A DNA stretch of 17,703 nucleotides from Caldiserica bacterium UBA646 (GCA_002299965.1 DBOM01000076.1:973-18675), one strand, 5' to 3'; counted from the stretch's first letter, positions 1 through 8,093 are shown. The notes: generated by a model not told the origin, from the letters alone. Numbers and translations are program-made.

Positions 1-56
1 GTGATTAATAAAACAGAGATGCTAAGAACGAATGCTACTAATTTTCCCCACTTCAT
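1..56 (-). CDS. N-terminus of a secreted or membrane-anchored protein (partial)
   Basis: Only the first 18 complete codons lie in the window: MKWGKLVAFVLSISVLLI, a short basic start followed by a hydrophobic stretch, which is the pattern of a signal peptide or an N-terminal membrane anchor. The ATG at 56-54 is preceded by a strong Shine-Dalgarno site (AAGGAGG, 72-66) at 9-nt spacing, which makes the start convincing. No mature-domain sequence is visible, so the function is unknown. It lies downstream of the small membrane ORF at 139-288 on the same strand and may be cotranscribed with it. Confidence 0.72.
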   Translation of the reverse strand, partial: MKWGKLVAFVLSISVLLI

Positions 57-111
57 GATATTTTTCCTCCTTTTTTGTAAAAAGGGAGAGACCGGTTTTG
101 CCATTGGCTCT

Positions 112-144
112 GTTTGAATTAAGGCAACCAGGTTCAATTCAAAC
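112..144. repeat. 9-bp inverted repeat with 15-nt loop
   Basis: GTTTGAATT (112-120) and AATTCAAAC (136-144) are exact reverse complements. The repeat spans the stop codon of the small minus-strand ORF and lies upstream of the ribosome binding site of the partial secreted-protein gene. It could be an mRNA stem-loop or an operator. It has no T-tract and is not a convincing terminator. Confidence 0.45.
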
Positions 145-288
145 GTCAACGCCTTCCTCCGTATAACTATGTGAAGTATAAATAGCTTTTTTTATTTTGT
201 CAAATAGCTCCAAATAAAACCATCGCCTAAAAACTATGCTGCCTAAAATTGCACTTCCAAAAAATACAAAACAAATGCATTCATCCAA
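139..288 (-). CDS. Possible small single-span membrane protein, or gene remnant
   Basis: An open frame of 49 codons would start at a TTG (288-286) and end at TGA (141-139). It has a hydrophobic span at about residues 5-20 (ICFVFFGSAILGSIVF), then RRW and a charged tail (ELFDKIKKAIY) ending in TEEGVDV. The amino-acid pattern looks coding, but there is no Shine-Dalgarno site before the TTG. In the next frame the stretch just upstream also looks protein-like (SETYWMNAFVLYF) and would join this frame with one extra T in the T6 run (complement of 259-264). It may therefore be the intact end of a frameshifted gene. No family recognised. It lies about 100 nt beyond the alr stop. Confidence 0.38.
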   Translation of the reverse strand: MDECICFVFFGSAILGSIVFRRWFYLELFDKIKKAIYTSHSYTEEGVDV

Positions 289-387
289 TATGTTTCGCTT
301 AAATCAAATAAATAAAATTACTGCAAATTGATAAAAATTCTGTTAGTATCCGATTACAGAAACCTCAAGAAAATAAAATTTCAAAGA

Positions 388-1515
388 TCAATATTTCTTT
401 ACATGGCTATTATAGATAAAAGTACGTGGAATCCGCCCGCCAATTCTTGAAACAATTTCATAATTTATTGTGTTTATCTTTTTGGCAATTTCATATGGCG
501 TTATTACTTCTTTTCCTTGCTTCCCAATAAGAACTACCTCATTCCCGGGATGAATATAAGGAAAACCGGTAACATCAATCATCATCTGATCCATTGTAAT
601 ATTGCCGATGATTCTCGCTCGTCTCTTTTTAATTAATACCTCGCCAATATTCGATAAAGATCTTGAATATCCATCCGCATACCCAACAGGCAATGTTGCA
701 ATAAGAGTTTCTTTTGTTGTCGTATATGCCCTTCCGTAACTGATAGCAGTTCCTTTAGGAACCAACCGGGAATAGATTGCCCTGGTTTTAAAACTCATAA
801 TCGGCTCAAACTGTCTAATTGGTTCATCAAACGGAGTTAAGCCATATAAAAGCAGCCCGGGACGCACGGCATTAAAATAGCTTCTTTTCAAGTTTAGTAT
901 AGCAGCGCTATTTGCTGCATGAATAATGGGAGGCAATGCCCCTTTTTTCTTAAGTTCATCTAATATCTTTTCAAAAATATTTAACTGTTCCTTTGCATAG
1001 CGTGAATCTGAATCAGCCGTGGATAAATGCGTATATATTCCTTGTAAAGCAACATTAGGGAAAACAGATAGCGCATCGATAATTTCAGGCACTTCCTCCG
1101 GAGCCACTCCTATCCTTCCCATTCCGGTATCCACATTTATATGGATATTCAGTACCCGATCTCCTCGATATTCCCTTAATCTTTTAATGAAGCGTTTGTC
1201 AAAAAGGGTTACTGGAATGTTAAATTTTGCTGCAACAGGCAAAGCAGATGGAACCACATAGCCAAGAACAAGAATTGATGCTTTAATCCCATTTTCTCTG
1301 AGCTTTAATGCTTCTTCAAGAGAAGCGACAGATAATGCATAGATTCCTTCTTTCTCAAGTATTTTAGAAACTTCTACAGCACCATGTCCATACGCGTCTG
1401 CTTTTACAGCTCCAATTATTTTTCGCTTGCCAACGATTCGTTCTATTCTATGAAAATTTCTCTTTAATTTATTTAAATCAATTTCCACCCAGGTTGGTCG
1501 AGCAAATCTTCCCAT
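388..1515 (-). CDS. alr: Alanine racemase
   Basis: PLP-dependent alanine racemase, 375 residues (usual 360-390), converts L-Ala to D-Ala in the cytoplasm for peptidoglycan. The PLP lysine is K38 in AVKADAYGHG. The second catalytic base is Y260 in AISYGRAY, equivalent to Tyr265 of the Geobacillus enzyme. Other family blocks are NVDTGMGRIG (127-136), HAANSAA (199-205), RPGLLLYG (218-225) and the substrate-contacting NITMDQMMIDV (305-315). The N-terminal barrel and C-terminal beta domain are both complete. The ATG at 1515 has AAGGAGG just upstream. It is divergent from surE across a 64-nt gap, with no cell-wall genes adjacent. The assignment is secure; no oddities seen. Confidence 0.96.
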   Translation of the reverse strand: MGRFARPTWVEIDLNKLKRNFHRIERIVGKRKIIGAVKADAYGHGAVEVSKILEKEGIYALSVASLEEALKLRENGIKASILVLGYVVPSALPVAAKFNIPVTLFDKRFIKRLREYRGDRVLNIHINVDTGMGRIGVAPEEVPEIIDALSVFPNVALQGIYTHLSTADSDSRYAKEQLNIFEKILDELKKKGALPPIIHAANSAAILNLKRSYFNAVRPGLLLYGLTPFDEPIRQFEPIMSFKTRAIYSRLVPKGTAISYGRAYTTTKETLIATLPVGYADGYSRSLSNIGEVLIKKRRARIIGNITMDQMMIDVTGFPYIHPGNEVVLIGKQGKEVITPYEIAKKINTINYEIVSRIGGRIPRTFIYNSHVKKY

Positions 1516-1524
1516 ATATCCTCC

Positions 1525-1552
1525 TTGAAAAAAGTTAATTAAAGTATATCAT
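1525..1552 (+). promoter_or_regulatory. Promoter for the surE operon
   Basis: TTGAAA (1525-1530), a 16-nt spacer and TATCAT (1547-1552), each 5 of 6 to sigma70 consensus. The predicted start is near 1559, about 20 nt before the surE ATG. The -35 lies just outside the alr ribosome binding site. Confidence 0.55.
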
Positions 1553-1570
1553 TAGATAAATAAATATAAA
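1543..1570 (-). promoter_or_regulatory. Candidate promoter for alr
   Basis: On the minus strand TTTATA (1570-1565), a 16-nt spacer and TATACT (1548-1543) lie upstream of the alr ribosome binding site. The -10 is good and the -35 is weak (4 of 6). It overlaps the surE promoter on the other strand, so the two may compete for polymerase. Confidence 0.42.
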
Positions 1571-1579
1571 GGGGCGCAG

Positions 1580-2338
1580 ATGAAAATAGTTATAACAAAC
1601 GATGATGGTATTGACGCAGAAGGCATTAAATGCCTTACAAAAGCAATCTCAAAATTAGGAGAGGTTTATGTAGTAGCCCCAAAAACGCCTCAAAGTGCAG
1701 GAAGTCATTCAACAACCCTGCATAAACCAGTACGAGTAGAAGAATATTCGCTCAATCTTGGCGAAAAGAAAGCAATGAGCGTATCAGGCTCCCCCGCCGA
1801 TTGTGTGCTGCTTGCAGTGGACGTATTGGTAAAAGGAAAGGTAGACCTTGTTGTATCCGGTATAAATACCGGACCAAACATTGGAAGTGATGTAATTTAC
1901 TCTGGTACCGTAGCAGGCGCAAGAGAGGGTTTCCTAAATGGAATACCTTCAATTGCTATATCTCTCGCTGCTTACAAAAACTTAAATTTTGATGTTGCAA
2001 GCAAATTTTCTTATCTCTTTGTAAAAACGGTGTTGGAGAAAAAAATTAGGAATATCTATTTCAACATTAACATCCCAAATCTTCCCGTACAAGAAATAAA
2101 AGGGGTCAAATTTGTAAAACAAGGAAACAGAAGCTACAAAGATCGCGTGTTTAAAGGGAAAGATCCATTCGGAAAAACATACTACTGGATCGGAGGAACA
2201 GTAGTTGAGAGTAATGAAAAAAATACTGACAGTGAAGCCGTAAAAAATGGATTTATTGCCATAACTCCAATGTCAACAGACATGACAAACTATCCGGCGC
2301 TTAAAGAAATAAAAAAATGGAAAATACGTTTTCCATAG
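1580..2338 (+). CDS. surE: SurE survival protein, 5'/3'-nucleotidase
   Basis: Metal-dependent nucleoside-monophosphate phosphatase of the SurE family, 252 residues (family usually about 245-265), cytoplasmic. The metal site is visible as D8 and D9 (TNDDGIDAEG), S39 (PQSAGSH) and N96 in SGINTGPNIG, followed by the loop SGTVAGAREG. The ATG is 5 nt after AAAGGGG, a modest ribosome binding site. It is the first gene of a plus-strand operon; the next start is 11 nt beyond its stop. SurE homologues recycle nucleotides and are tied to stationary-phase survival in Escherichia coli. Its link to the downstream cation-transport genes is by position only. Confidence 0.95.
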   Translation: MKIVITNDDGIDAEGIKCLTKAISKLGEVYVVAPKTPQSAGSHSTTLHKPVRVEEYSLNLGEKKAMSVSGSPADCVLLAVDVLVKGKVDLVVSGINTGPNIGSDVIYSGTVAGAREGFLNGIPSIAISLAAYKNLNFDVASKFSYLFVKTVLEKKIRNIYFNINIPNLPVQEIKGVKFVKQGNRSYKDRVFKGKDPFGKTYYWIGGTVVESNEKNTDSEAVKNGFIAITPMSTDMTNYPALKEIKKWKIRFP

Positions 2339-2349
2339 GAGGAAGAAAT

Positions 2350-2910
2350 ATGAAAAGTGTAAAAGAGGTTTTATACACACTTAAAACATTTTCAGAGCTC
2401 GTTGTCACGCTCGGATACGCTGCAATTTTGCAAAATGATATTGAACTTGCCATGGAAGCGACATACATAAAAGATAAAATCCGCGCATTAAGTTACGATA
2501 TGCGAATTTCAACGATATATGCCGCAAAAACGGCAAGAGACAGCAGAGTAGAAATTCCTCAACTCGCTTCACTCCTGCAAGTTGGCGTTGCTGCTAAAGA
2601 AATAAGCGACGGAATAGATGATCTTGTAGATATTGTAATACGAGGTGGAGGGGCTCACCCGGTTCTGCGCTCCATATATGGAATGGAAGGTTTTGTTATA
2701 AGGATAAAAATCGAAAAAGGAAGTAAAGCAATTGGGAAAAACTTGAAACAACTAAATATTGAAAAATTTGAATTTGTCCCTCTCTTTATAAAAAAAGATG
2801 CCGAATATTTACTGGATCAATTAGATGAAATTGAACTAGAAGAAGAAGATATTGTCCTATTAAAAGGCGTTGAGAACAAAAACGAACAAGCAAAGGCACT
2901 CTTCAAGTAA
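2350..2910 (+). CDS. PhoU-like and TrkA_C (RCK_C) domain regulatory protein
   Basis: 186 residues. About 1-100 form an all-helical PhoU-like domain (charged helices, for example AMEATYIKDKIRALSYDMR). About 105-175 look like a TrkA-C ligand-binding domain (GFVIRIKIEKGSKAIGKNLK, then EEEDIVLLKG). The start at 2350 was chosen over an in-frame ATG at 2317, which lies inside surE, because AGGAGGA (2337-2343) is correctly placed before it. The protein is soluble, without membrane spans. It overlaps the start of the MgtE-like transporter by 41 nt. Stand-alone PhoU-TrkA_C proteins (COG3273-like) occur beside double-MgtE permeases in archaea, so it probably gates the partner in response to a nucleotide or ion. 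The ligand is unknown. Confidence 0.8.
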   Translation: MKSVKEVLYTLKTFSELVVTLGYAAILQNDIELAMEATYIKDKIRALSYDMRISTIYAAKTARDSRVEIPQLASLLQVGVAAKEISDGIDDLVDIVIRGGGAHPVLRSIYGMEGFVIRIKIEKGSKAIGKNLKQLNIEKFEFVPLFIKKDAEYLLDQLDEIELEEEDIVLLKGVENKNEQAKALFK

Positions 2911-4132
2911 ACGAATTTCTTTTCCACAAAATTCTCTTAAAAGTATACTCACACAATCGCTTTTTGTATTACTCCTTTCTGTAATTGGAGAAAGTGTTAC
3001 TGGTTTTATACTTACCGGAATGGAAAATAAACTCTCGGTACTACCGGGCCTTATTATCTTAGTACCAGCAATGACAGATCTCAGAGGAAATGTAGGAGCA
3101 GCATTCGGCGAGCGGCTCAGTACAATGCTGCATTTAGGTCTTGTAAAACCAATTCTAAAAGTGAACAATGCCATAAAACACAACATCCTTGCATCTTTTA
3201 CCTTGACTGTATCCGGAGCATTTTTGATAGGTATTTCTGCGGCAGCCCTTTCTAACCTGCTACAAATAAAAACCATAGGAGTTATAAGGCTTAGTATGAT
3301 CTCTACCACAGCAGGAATTATTTCTTCCGTATTACTCCTACCATTTGTTTTTGTACTTGTTTTTACATCCTTTCGACATCACATAGACCCGGATAATATT
3401 ATCGCTCCTATGCTTCCTGTAATAGGAGACATCATCACCGTATCCGCAATTCTTATAGGTGCCATTTTAACAATGAAACTTTTACCCATAAAACCCGTTA
3501 TCCTTGTTCTGTTTGCAGCTCTTCCTTTTGTAAGTGGGTTTGCAAAAAAGAACAAAAGAAGAAATAATAAACTACCAAAAAGATATCGTTATTTTCCAAT
3601 CATAAAACAAAGTTTGCCTATATTAATATTCTGTTTTGCAATAGGTATCACATCAGGTATATTTCTGCAGAATTCAGGGAAAATTTTTTTAATATACCCG
3701 GCATTACTTGCCCTGATCCCTCAAGTAGTCGCACAAGGAGGATCAATTGGGGGAATAGTAGGGTCAAGAGTCTCAACTGCATTATATTTAGGAAGCGCAC
3801 AACCATTTAAGTTCGGTAAAGAAGTAAGAAAAAATTTTACCGCAGGTATGATAATGGGATTAGTTGTTGCGCCTCTTGTAGGAATTGCTTCACTTATAAT
3901 CATTTTTATTACTAAAGCTAACGCCCCTCCACTTCCTCAAACATTTCTTGTAGCTTTCCTATCTCTATTTATTCTTTCCACTCTTATGTCGGCAATTGCA
4001 ATATTTATTTCTTTTTTCTCATTCAAGATTGGCATAGATCCAAGCAATGTTGTAATACCGGTAATAACAAGTATAGGGGATATAACAGGAGTAATCGTAT
4101 TGCTTGCTATGATAAAAGTATTTATTTTTTGA
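2870..4132 (+). CDS. MgtE/SLC41-type divalent cation permease, two fused MgtE repeats
   Basis: 420 residues, highly hydrophobic. Two homologous halves are visible. Half one has PGLIILVPAMTDLRGNVGA and DPDNIIAPMLPVIGD; half two has PALLALIPQVVAQGGSIGG and DPSNVVIPVITSIGD. These match the pore motifs of MgtE, where the Gly-Asn/Gly-Ser segment and the Asp in the P...GD helix line the Mg2+ path. There are no CBS or N domains, unlike classical bacterial MgtE; this is the duplicated permease form (COG1824-like). The start is a TTG at 2870 with AAAAGG only 2 nt before it. The next Met is past the first membrane span, so the TTG with coupling to the preceding gene is preferred. Substrate is probably Mg2+ or another divalent cation; direction unknown. 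Confidence 0.82.
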   Translation: MRTKTNKQRHSSSKRISFPQNSLKSILTQSLFVLLLSVIGESVTGFILTGMENKLSVLPGLIILVPAMTDLRGNVGAAFGERLSTMLHLGLVKPILKVNNAIKHNILASFTLTVSGAFLIGISAAALSNLLQIKTIGVIRLSMISTTAGIISSVLLLPFVFVLVFTSFRHHIDPDNIIAPMLPVIGDIITVSAILIGAILTMKLLPIKPVILVLFAALPFVSGFAKKNKRRNNKLPKRYRYFPIIKQSLPILIFCFAIGITSGIFLQNSGKIFLIYPALLALIPQVVAQGGSIGGIVGSRVSTALYLGSAQPFKFGKEVRKNFTAGMIMGLVVAPLVGIASLIIIFITKANAPPLPQTFLVAFLSLFILSTLMSAIAIFISFFSFKIGIDPSNVVIPVITSIGDITGVIVLLAMIKVFIF

Positions 4133-4246
4133 TACACTGCATTTTTGACTAAAAATATTATACAATTAAAATAATCAATGTACTGCTCAAGACAGTGCTG
4201 ACTGAAATTTTTAAATCGTTTTTCCTTAATTTATAGCAACTAAAAA

Positions 4247-5314
4247 TTAAACTATATATATCTCGTGAGGAAGCTCTGTTAAAATTACGCTACTTTCTTT
4301 ACCGACAAGCATGGTGTCTTCCACCCGTATGCCAAACTTTCCCGGCAAATACACACCTGGTTCAACGGTTATTACCATATTCTCATCGAGAATAGTTTTT
4401 GAATCAGTATTCAAACGTGGAGATTCATGAATTTCAAGCCCTACTCCATGCCCCAAACCATGAATAAAATAATCTCCGTACCCTTCATCCTGAATAAATT
4501 TTCTTACCTTCATATCGACTTCTGAGGCACTTATTCCTTTTTGCACAAAATTCCTGCCAATCTCTTGAGCTTTTCTTACTACTTCAAATACCTTTTTCTC
4601 TTCCCCTGTCGGCTCTCCCACACAAACCATTCTTGTAGTATCAGAAGCATATCCATCAAAAAATACCCCAAAATCCATCACAATAAGTTCATGCGGAATT
4701 ATCTTTTTGTCAGAGGCAAGGCCATGAGGAAGAGCGCCTCTCTTACCTGACGCAACAATAGTATCAAAAGACGGTTTTGCCCCGCCATTTCTTTTAAATC
4801 TATATTCCAGCTCACTTGCAATATCTCTCTCGGTAATTCCTTCCTTTATAACAGCAAGTGTTTCACTAAAAGATTTTGAAGAAATCGCACAAGCTTTCTT
4901 TATTTTTTCTACTTCTTGCAAATCTTTTACAATTCGCAGATCTTCAACCACATTGTCTAAAAATACGATCTTTAAAAATGAAAGAGAAGAAAGTGAGAGA
5001 TATAAATTGAGCGCCATTCGATTTTTCTCAACTCCAAGCCAATGCACTTTCTCTTTAAGAAGGAAGTCTTTAAAATAATTAATAAATGGCGCTTTATATT
5101 CCAGTACTTCTACTCCTTCAAAAACTTCTCCTTCTGCCTGAACGGTAAACCGGGAATCTACAATCAAAAACAATTTTTTACTTGCTACAAGTAAAAAAGC
5201 ATCTTCCCCTGTAAAATTTGTCAGATAACGAATATTCGGAACTGCATTAATTAAAAAAGCATCGATATTATTTCCATTAAACTGCTCTAATAAATTATCC
5301 AGTCTTTTTAGCAT
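4247..5314 (-). CDS. M24 family Xaa-Pro aminopeptidase
   Basis: 355 residues with the creatinase-like N-domain (about 1-125) and the pita-bread catalytic domain (about 130-355). The five dinuclear-metal ligands are all present: D214 (VMDFG), D225 (ASDTTR), H289 (HGLGHGVGLEIHE), E318 (TVEPGVY) and E332 (RVEDT). The family removes N-terminal residues preceding proline (PepP) or cleaves Xaa-Pro dipeptides (PepQ). Sequence alone does not separate the two, though the length and compact N-domain fit short bacterial PepP/PepQ-like enzymes. Cytoplasmic. It is last in the pilus operon, 11 nt after the preceding stop, behind a weak ribosome binding site (AAAGAGAG). Confidence 0.92.
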   Translation of the reverse strand: MLKRLDNLLEQFNGNNIDAFLINAVPNIRYLTNFTGEDAFLLVASKKLFLIVDSRFTVQAEGEVFEGVEVLEYKAPFINYFKDFLLKEKVHWLGVEKNRMALNLYLSLSSLSFLKIVFLDNVVEDLRIVKDLQEVEKIKKACAISSKSFSETLAVIKEGITERDIASELEYRFKRNGGAKPSFDTIVASGKRGALPHGLASDKKIIPHELIVMDFGVFFDGYASDTTRMVCVGEPTGEEKKVFEVVRKAQEIGRNFVQKGISASEVDMKVRKFIQDEGYGDYFIHGLGHGVGLEIHESPRLNTDSKTILDENMVITVEPGVYLPGKFGIRVEDTMLVGKESSVILTELPHEIYIV

Positions 5315-5325
5315 TTTCTCTCTTT

Positions 5326-5625
5326 CTACTCAAATGGATTTTGTTTTCCTATTTTTTCTTCCGGAGCCTCAAGCGAAGGTATTACAATGGCTCTATCCTG
5401 TAGCTGTTTATCCACGAGTTCTATATCTCCTCGTGTTATCTTTGGTATCTCTACAACAGGTAAAGCTTCTTTCGGAGCAAATAACTTAGGCATAAGATAA
5501 AAATTCCAGGCAAGAAACACCGCAACAAGAATAAAAATAGTAAACCAGGTTCCTTTTGAAACAACAGATTTTCTTCTTCTTTTCTTTTTCGTAACTACAT
5601 TTTTATTCACAATTTTCTCGTCCAT
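5326..5625 (-). CDS. Small membrane protein of the pilus operon with PilP-like tail
   Basis: 99 residues. A very basic cytoplasmic start (VTKKKRRRK), one membrane span (about 27-45) and a proline-rich extracytoplasmic stretch ending KIGKQNPFE. The ATG at 5625 follows GAGGAG at 6-nt spacing; an in-frame ATG 14 codons upstream lies inside pilO and lacks a site. It occupies the place of pilP after pilO. In PilP, a disordered linker that contacts PilN/PilO often carries a (D/N)PF motif, then comes a beta domain. Here the protein stops at NPF, so it may be a minimal linker-only PilP analogue. No family confirmed. Confidence 0.72.
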   Translation of the reverse strand: MDEKIVNKNVVTKKKRRRKSVVSKGTWFTIFILVAVFLAWNFYLMPKLFAPKEALPVVEIPKITRGDIELVDKQLQDRAIVIPSLEAPEEKIGKQNPFE

Positions 5626-5635
5626 ATGCAGCTCC

Positions 5636-6229
5636 TCACTTTCTCTGGGAGAGATAAATCTCTCCACTAATACTCACATTGTATTCCACATCATAAGAAT
5701 CAGCACCTGCCACTGTTGTTCGCGGTTTTACTTTGTTAATAGAAAGAGAATTCACCCGAACAATCTGTGGAAATCGGTATATATGCGTGAGAAAATATCG
5801 CACATTGTCTAACTTTTTAGTAGTAAAATTCAGTGTAAACGGTGCCGTATTCGCAGAAGCTTCTTGCCCCTTGGCCGCTTTTGGAAAATCAAGTGAGGTA
5901 TAATTTATGCCACATATCGTGCCTGTCACAAGGAATTCTTCCCCGAATATAAAATCATTTCTTTCAATAGGCAATACTACTTGTAGTTGCGAAATACGGT
6001 CTTCCATAAAATCATTATCGTTTACGAGAAGATTCATTTTTCTGTTCGCGAGATTAAGTAAAGAAAGTTTCTGTTCCCGTTTAGCTATTTCAGCGTTCAA
6101 ATCGTTTATTTCCTGAAATTGAGGTTTTAATAGGAACCAGTAGAATGCAAATGCAATAATTAAATAGATTATTATCATCAAAACAAACTTAGTTTTAGGA
6201 TTGCTTAAACTGAAATTAACGTCTCTCAT
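5636..6229 (-). CDS. pilO: Type IV pilus inner-membrane alignment protein PilO
   Basis: 197 residues: short cytoplasmic N-terminus, one membrane span (about 15-34), a coiled coil (about 36-62, LNAEIAKREQKLSLLNLANR) and a C-terminal ferredoxin-like region (about 110-195). This is the PilO/GspM architecture. ATG 6229-6227 overlaps the pilN stop by 4 nt (ATGA), with AAAGGG 8 nt upstream; an ATG six codons earlier is less well placed. PilO pairs with PilN through the coiled coils and the periplasmic domains, linking the cytoplasmic PilM ring to the cell envelope. Divergent sequence, so context carries much of the call. Confidence 0.85.
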   Translation of the reverse strand: MRDVNFSLSNPKTKFVLMIIIYLIIAFAFYWFLLKPQFQEINDLNAEIAKREQKLSLLNLANRKMNLLVNDNDFMEDRISQLQVVLPIERNDFIFGEEFLVTGTICGINYTSLDFPKAAKGQEASANTAPFTLNFTTKKLDNVRYFLTHIYRFPQIVRVNSLSINKVKPRTTVAGADSYDVEYNVSISGEIYLSQRK

Positions 6230-6807
6230 TTCATCATCCCTTTCCATTGGAAGGAAATAGTAAATGTCGGGTACCCCTTTTCCTTATCCTTAGCAAGTTC
6301 CGATTCTTTAGGAAACGGTATAGAGTAATCTTCTAACATTAATTGCATAAAATTCTCATTCTGCGAAAGAGCATTAAATGTCCACGCAAGCTTTTGAAAA
6401 TCTAACGCATATCCTGTGATCTTGACTAAATTTGTTTTTCGGTCAAATTCTATTGAATCTAACACGGCATCTTTTGGCATAAACAAAGCAAGCTCATCAA
6501 TTAAATCATTCCATACGGCCTGCTGGCCAGTAAGAGAAGGAATTGTCGTTTCATAATAAAGAAGATCGCCGCTTAAAGCAGCTCGTTCATCTAAAATTTT
6601 TTGTACGTTCTTCAATGCATCAATCTGGGCATTGACACTATCAAGATAATTTGTCCTCTGAATCTTTGTATATACATTACTCGCATATATTCCAACTAGA
6701 AGAAGGACAACTGTAATCCCGATAAAAAGAATTTGCTTGCCTTCCCTTGAAAGTCGTTTTCTCCTTGCCTTGCTTGGTAATAAATTGATATCTACGATTT
6801 CATTCAT
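6226..6807 (-). CDS. pilN: Type IV pilus assembly protein PilN
   Basis: 193 residues. The N-terminus has DINLLPSKAR (6-15), the conserved cytoplasmic NLLP motif that docks into PilM. It is followed by a basic stretch, one membrane span (about 25-43), a coiled coil (about 44-75) and a C-terminal alpha/beta domain ending in FTISFQWKG. The ATG starts 3 nt after the pilM stop, and the upstream AAGGGTGA also contains that stop. It bridges PilM and PilO. No catalytic function is expected. Confidence 0.92.
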   Translation of the reverse strand: MNEIVDINLLPSKARRKRLSREGKQILFIGITVVLLLVGIYASNVYTKIQRTNYLDSVNAQIDALKNVQKILDERAALSGDLLYYETTIPSLTGQQAVWNDLIDELALFMPKDAVLDSIEFDRKTNLVKITGYALDFQKLAWTFNALSQNENFMQLMLEDYSIPFPKESELAKDKEKGYPTFTISFQWKGMMK

Positions 6808-6810
6808 ATC

Positions 6811-7980
6811 TCACCCTTTTTTATACTTAAAAAATGGTTTTTTTTGTTGCTTCTGGGCTTCCCTGGCTTTTTTTGCTTTTATAGCAGGTCTTGCGCGATG
6901 TTCTCGCAGAGCAAGCCCGGTAGCAACAGAAAAAAATGGAGCCATTTCAAGTAAATATTCCTTTGTAAATAATTCAGGACTCACTTCTGCTATATCAGCA
7001 AGCAATTGATCCGTACTGGCAGGAAAAGAAGTGCTCTCTTCGATGTACTCATTTATCCCTTTCAAGTTTGCACTACCACCCTCCACAAGAATCACTGTAT
7101 CCACCGACTTTCCGTCATTAAATTTCTTAAAATAGTAATTTATCGACCTTCTAACCTCAAGCAGCAGGTTATCCAGGAGAGGCAATACAGCTTTAGTTCC
7201 CGGATCTTTTCTGTTATTAAGATTAAGTTTTGTTTCTTTAATTTCCTGGGCTTCTTTAAACTCTTTGCCAAGAGATTGAGCTATCGCATCAGTAAACTTT
7301 TTCCCACCGATAGGAAGAGTTCTAAAAAAATTGACCATCCCTTTGTCAATCATACTCACAGAAGTATAAGTATGCCCAATATTTAACATAACAAAAAGAA
7401 TCTCGGATTTAAAATCAAAATCAGGTATAAACTGAAGTAGTCTCAATTTCGAAAATGGTTCTACTTCAATGGCAATGGGTTCAAGGCCTGCCTCTTTCGT
7501 TACATCGACAATTGATTGAACTGCATCTAATGGTGCAGCAACAACCACTACATTTATTTTGTCGGAAGATTCGTTTTCTGAAATAACCCTGTTTAAAATC
7601 TTGTAGTCAAATGTGGTTTTTTCGATTGGAAAAGGAAAAAATTTTTCCATCTCCCATTTAATTGCTTCTCTCAGCTCATCCTCAGGAAGTTCTTCAATTA
7701 AAATTTCCTTTACTATAACTAACTGCCCGGGAACTGAAGCAACAATCCTTTGTCCGACAAAAGAATGAAATTTAAGAAGTTCTTTCAATGCTTCGACAAT
7801 TAACTTTGAATTAACAATTTTTCCCTCTCGAATTGCATTTTCTGGCATAGGAAGTATGCCAAAATTTACAAGGGAAAGACCTTTGGGTATCTGTTTGAAT
7901 TGAGCCATTTTTATATTACCTGAACCTAAATCAATGCCAATTGGTGAAGTTCTGTTTGTACGTCTCAAAAATGCACTCAC
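6811..7980 (-). CDS. pilM: Type IV pilus assembly actin-like protein PilM
   Basis: 389 residues. An FtsA/actin-like ATPase fold: phosphate-1 loop GIDLGSGNIK (15-24), the typical block ELPEDELREAIKWEMEKFFP, second nucleotide region NIGHTYTSVSMIDKG and adenosine loop VEGGSANLKG. A very basic tail after REHRARPA (about 30 residues) exceeds the usual family length of about 350. The start is GTG 7980-7978, because GGAGGGGG (7994-7987) sits 6 nt before it; an upstream ATG at 8025 has no site and adds 15 atypical residues. PilM forms a cytoplasmic ring that binds PilN. First gene of the pilMNO operon. Confidence 0.93.
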   Translation of the reverse strand: MSAFLRRTNRTSPIGIDLGSGNIKMAQFKQIPKGLSLVNFGILPMPENAIREGKIVNSKLIVEALKELLKFHSFVGQRIVASVPGQLVIVKEILIEELPEDELREAIKWEMEKFFPFPIEKTTFDYKILNRVISENESSDKINVVVVAAPLDAVQSIVDVTKEAGLEPIAIEVEPFSKLRLLQFIPDFDFKSEILFVMLNIGHTYTSVSMIDKGMVNFFRTLPIGGKKFTDAIAQSLGKEFKEAQEIKETKLNLNNRKDPGTKAVLPLLDNLLLEVRRSINYYFKKFNDGKSVDTVILVEGGSANLKGINEYIEESTSFPASTDQLLADIAEVSPELFTKEYLLEMAPFFSVATGLALREHRARPAIKAKKAREAQKQQKKPFFKYKKG

Positions 7981-8093
7981 ATCTATCCCCCTCCAAAAAA
8001 TATTTACAAAGCCACATCCAGTCAAGATATAAACTCTTTATTCCCTTTAACCCACAAGATATCAATTAAGCAAATCGCAACTCTATTGTTTTC

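Noticed and set aside
2317..2349. Upstream ATG extending the PhoU-TrkA_C protein by 11 residues
   Set aside because: It lies within the end of surE without a ribosome site, whereas ATG 2350 follows AGGAGGA.
4193..4212. CAGT-gctg-ACTG followed by AAATTTTT as terminator of the surE operon
   Set aside because: Only a 4-bp stem; not distinguishable from chance. The 114-nt convergent gap 4133-4246 shows nothing stronger.
7997..8025. TTGACT, 17 nt, TATTTT on the minus strand as pilM promoter
   Set aside because: Its start would fall within the pilM ribosome binding site, and a perfect promoter lies at 8094-8121.
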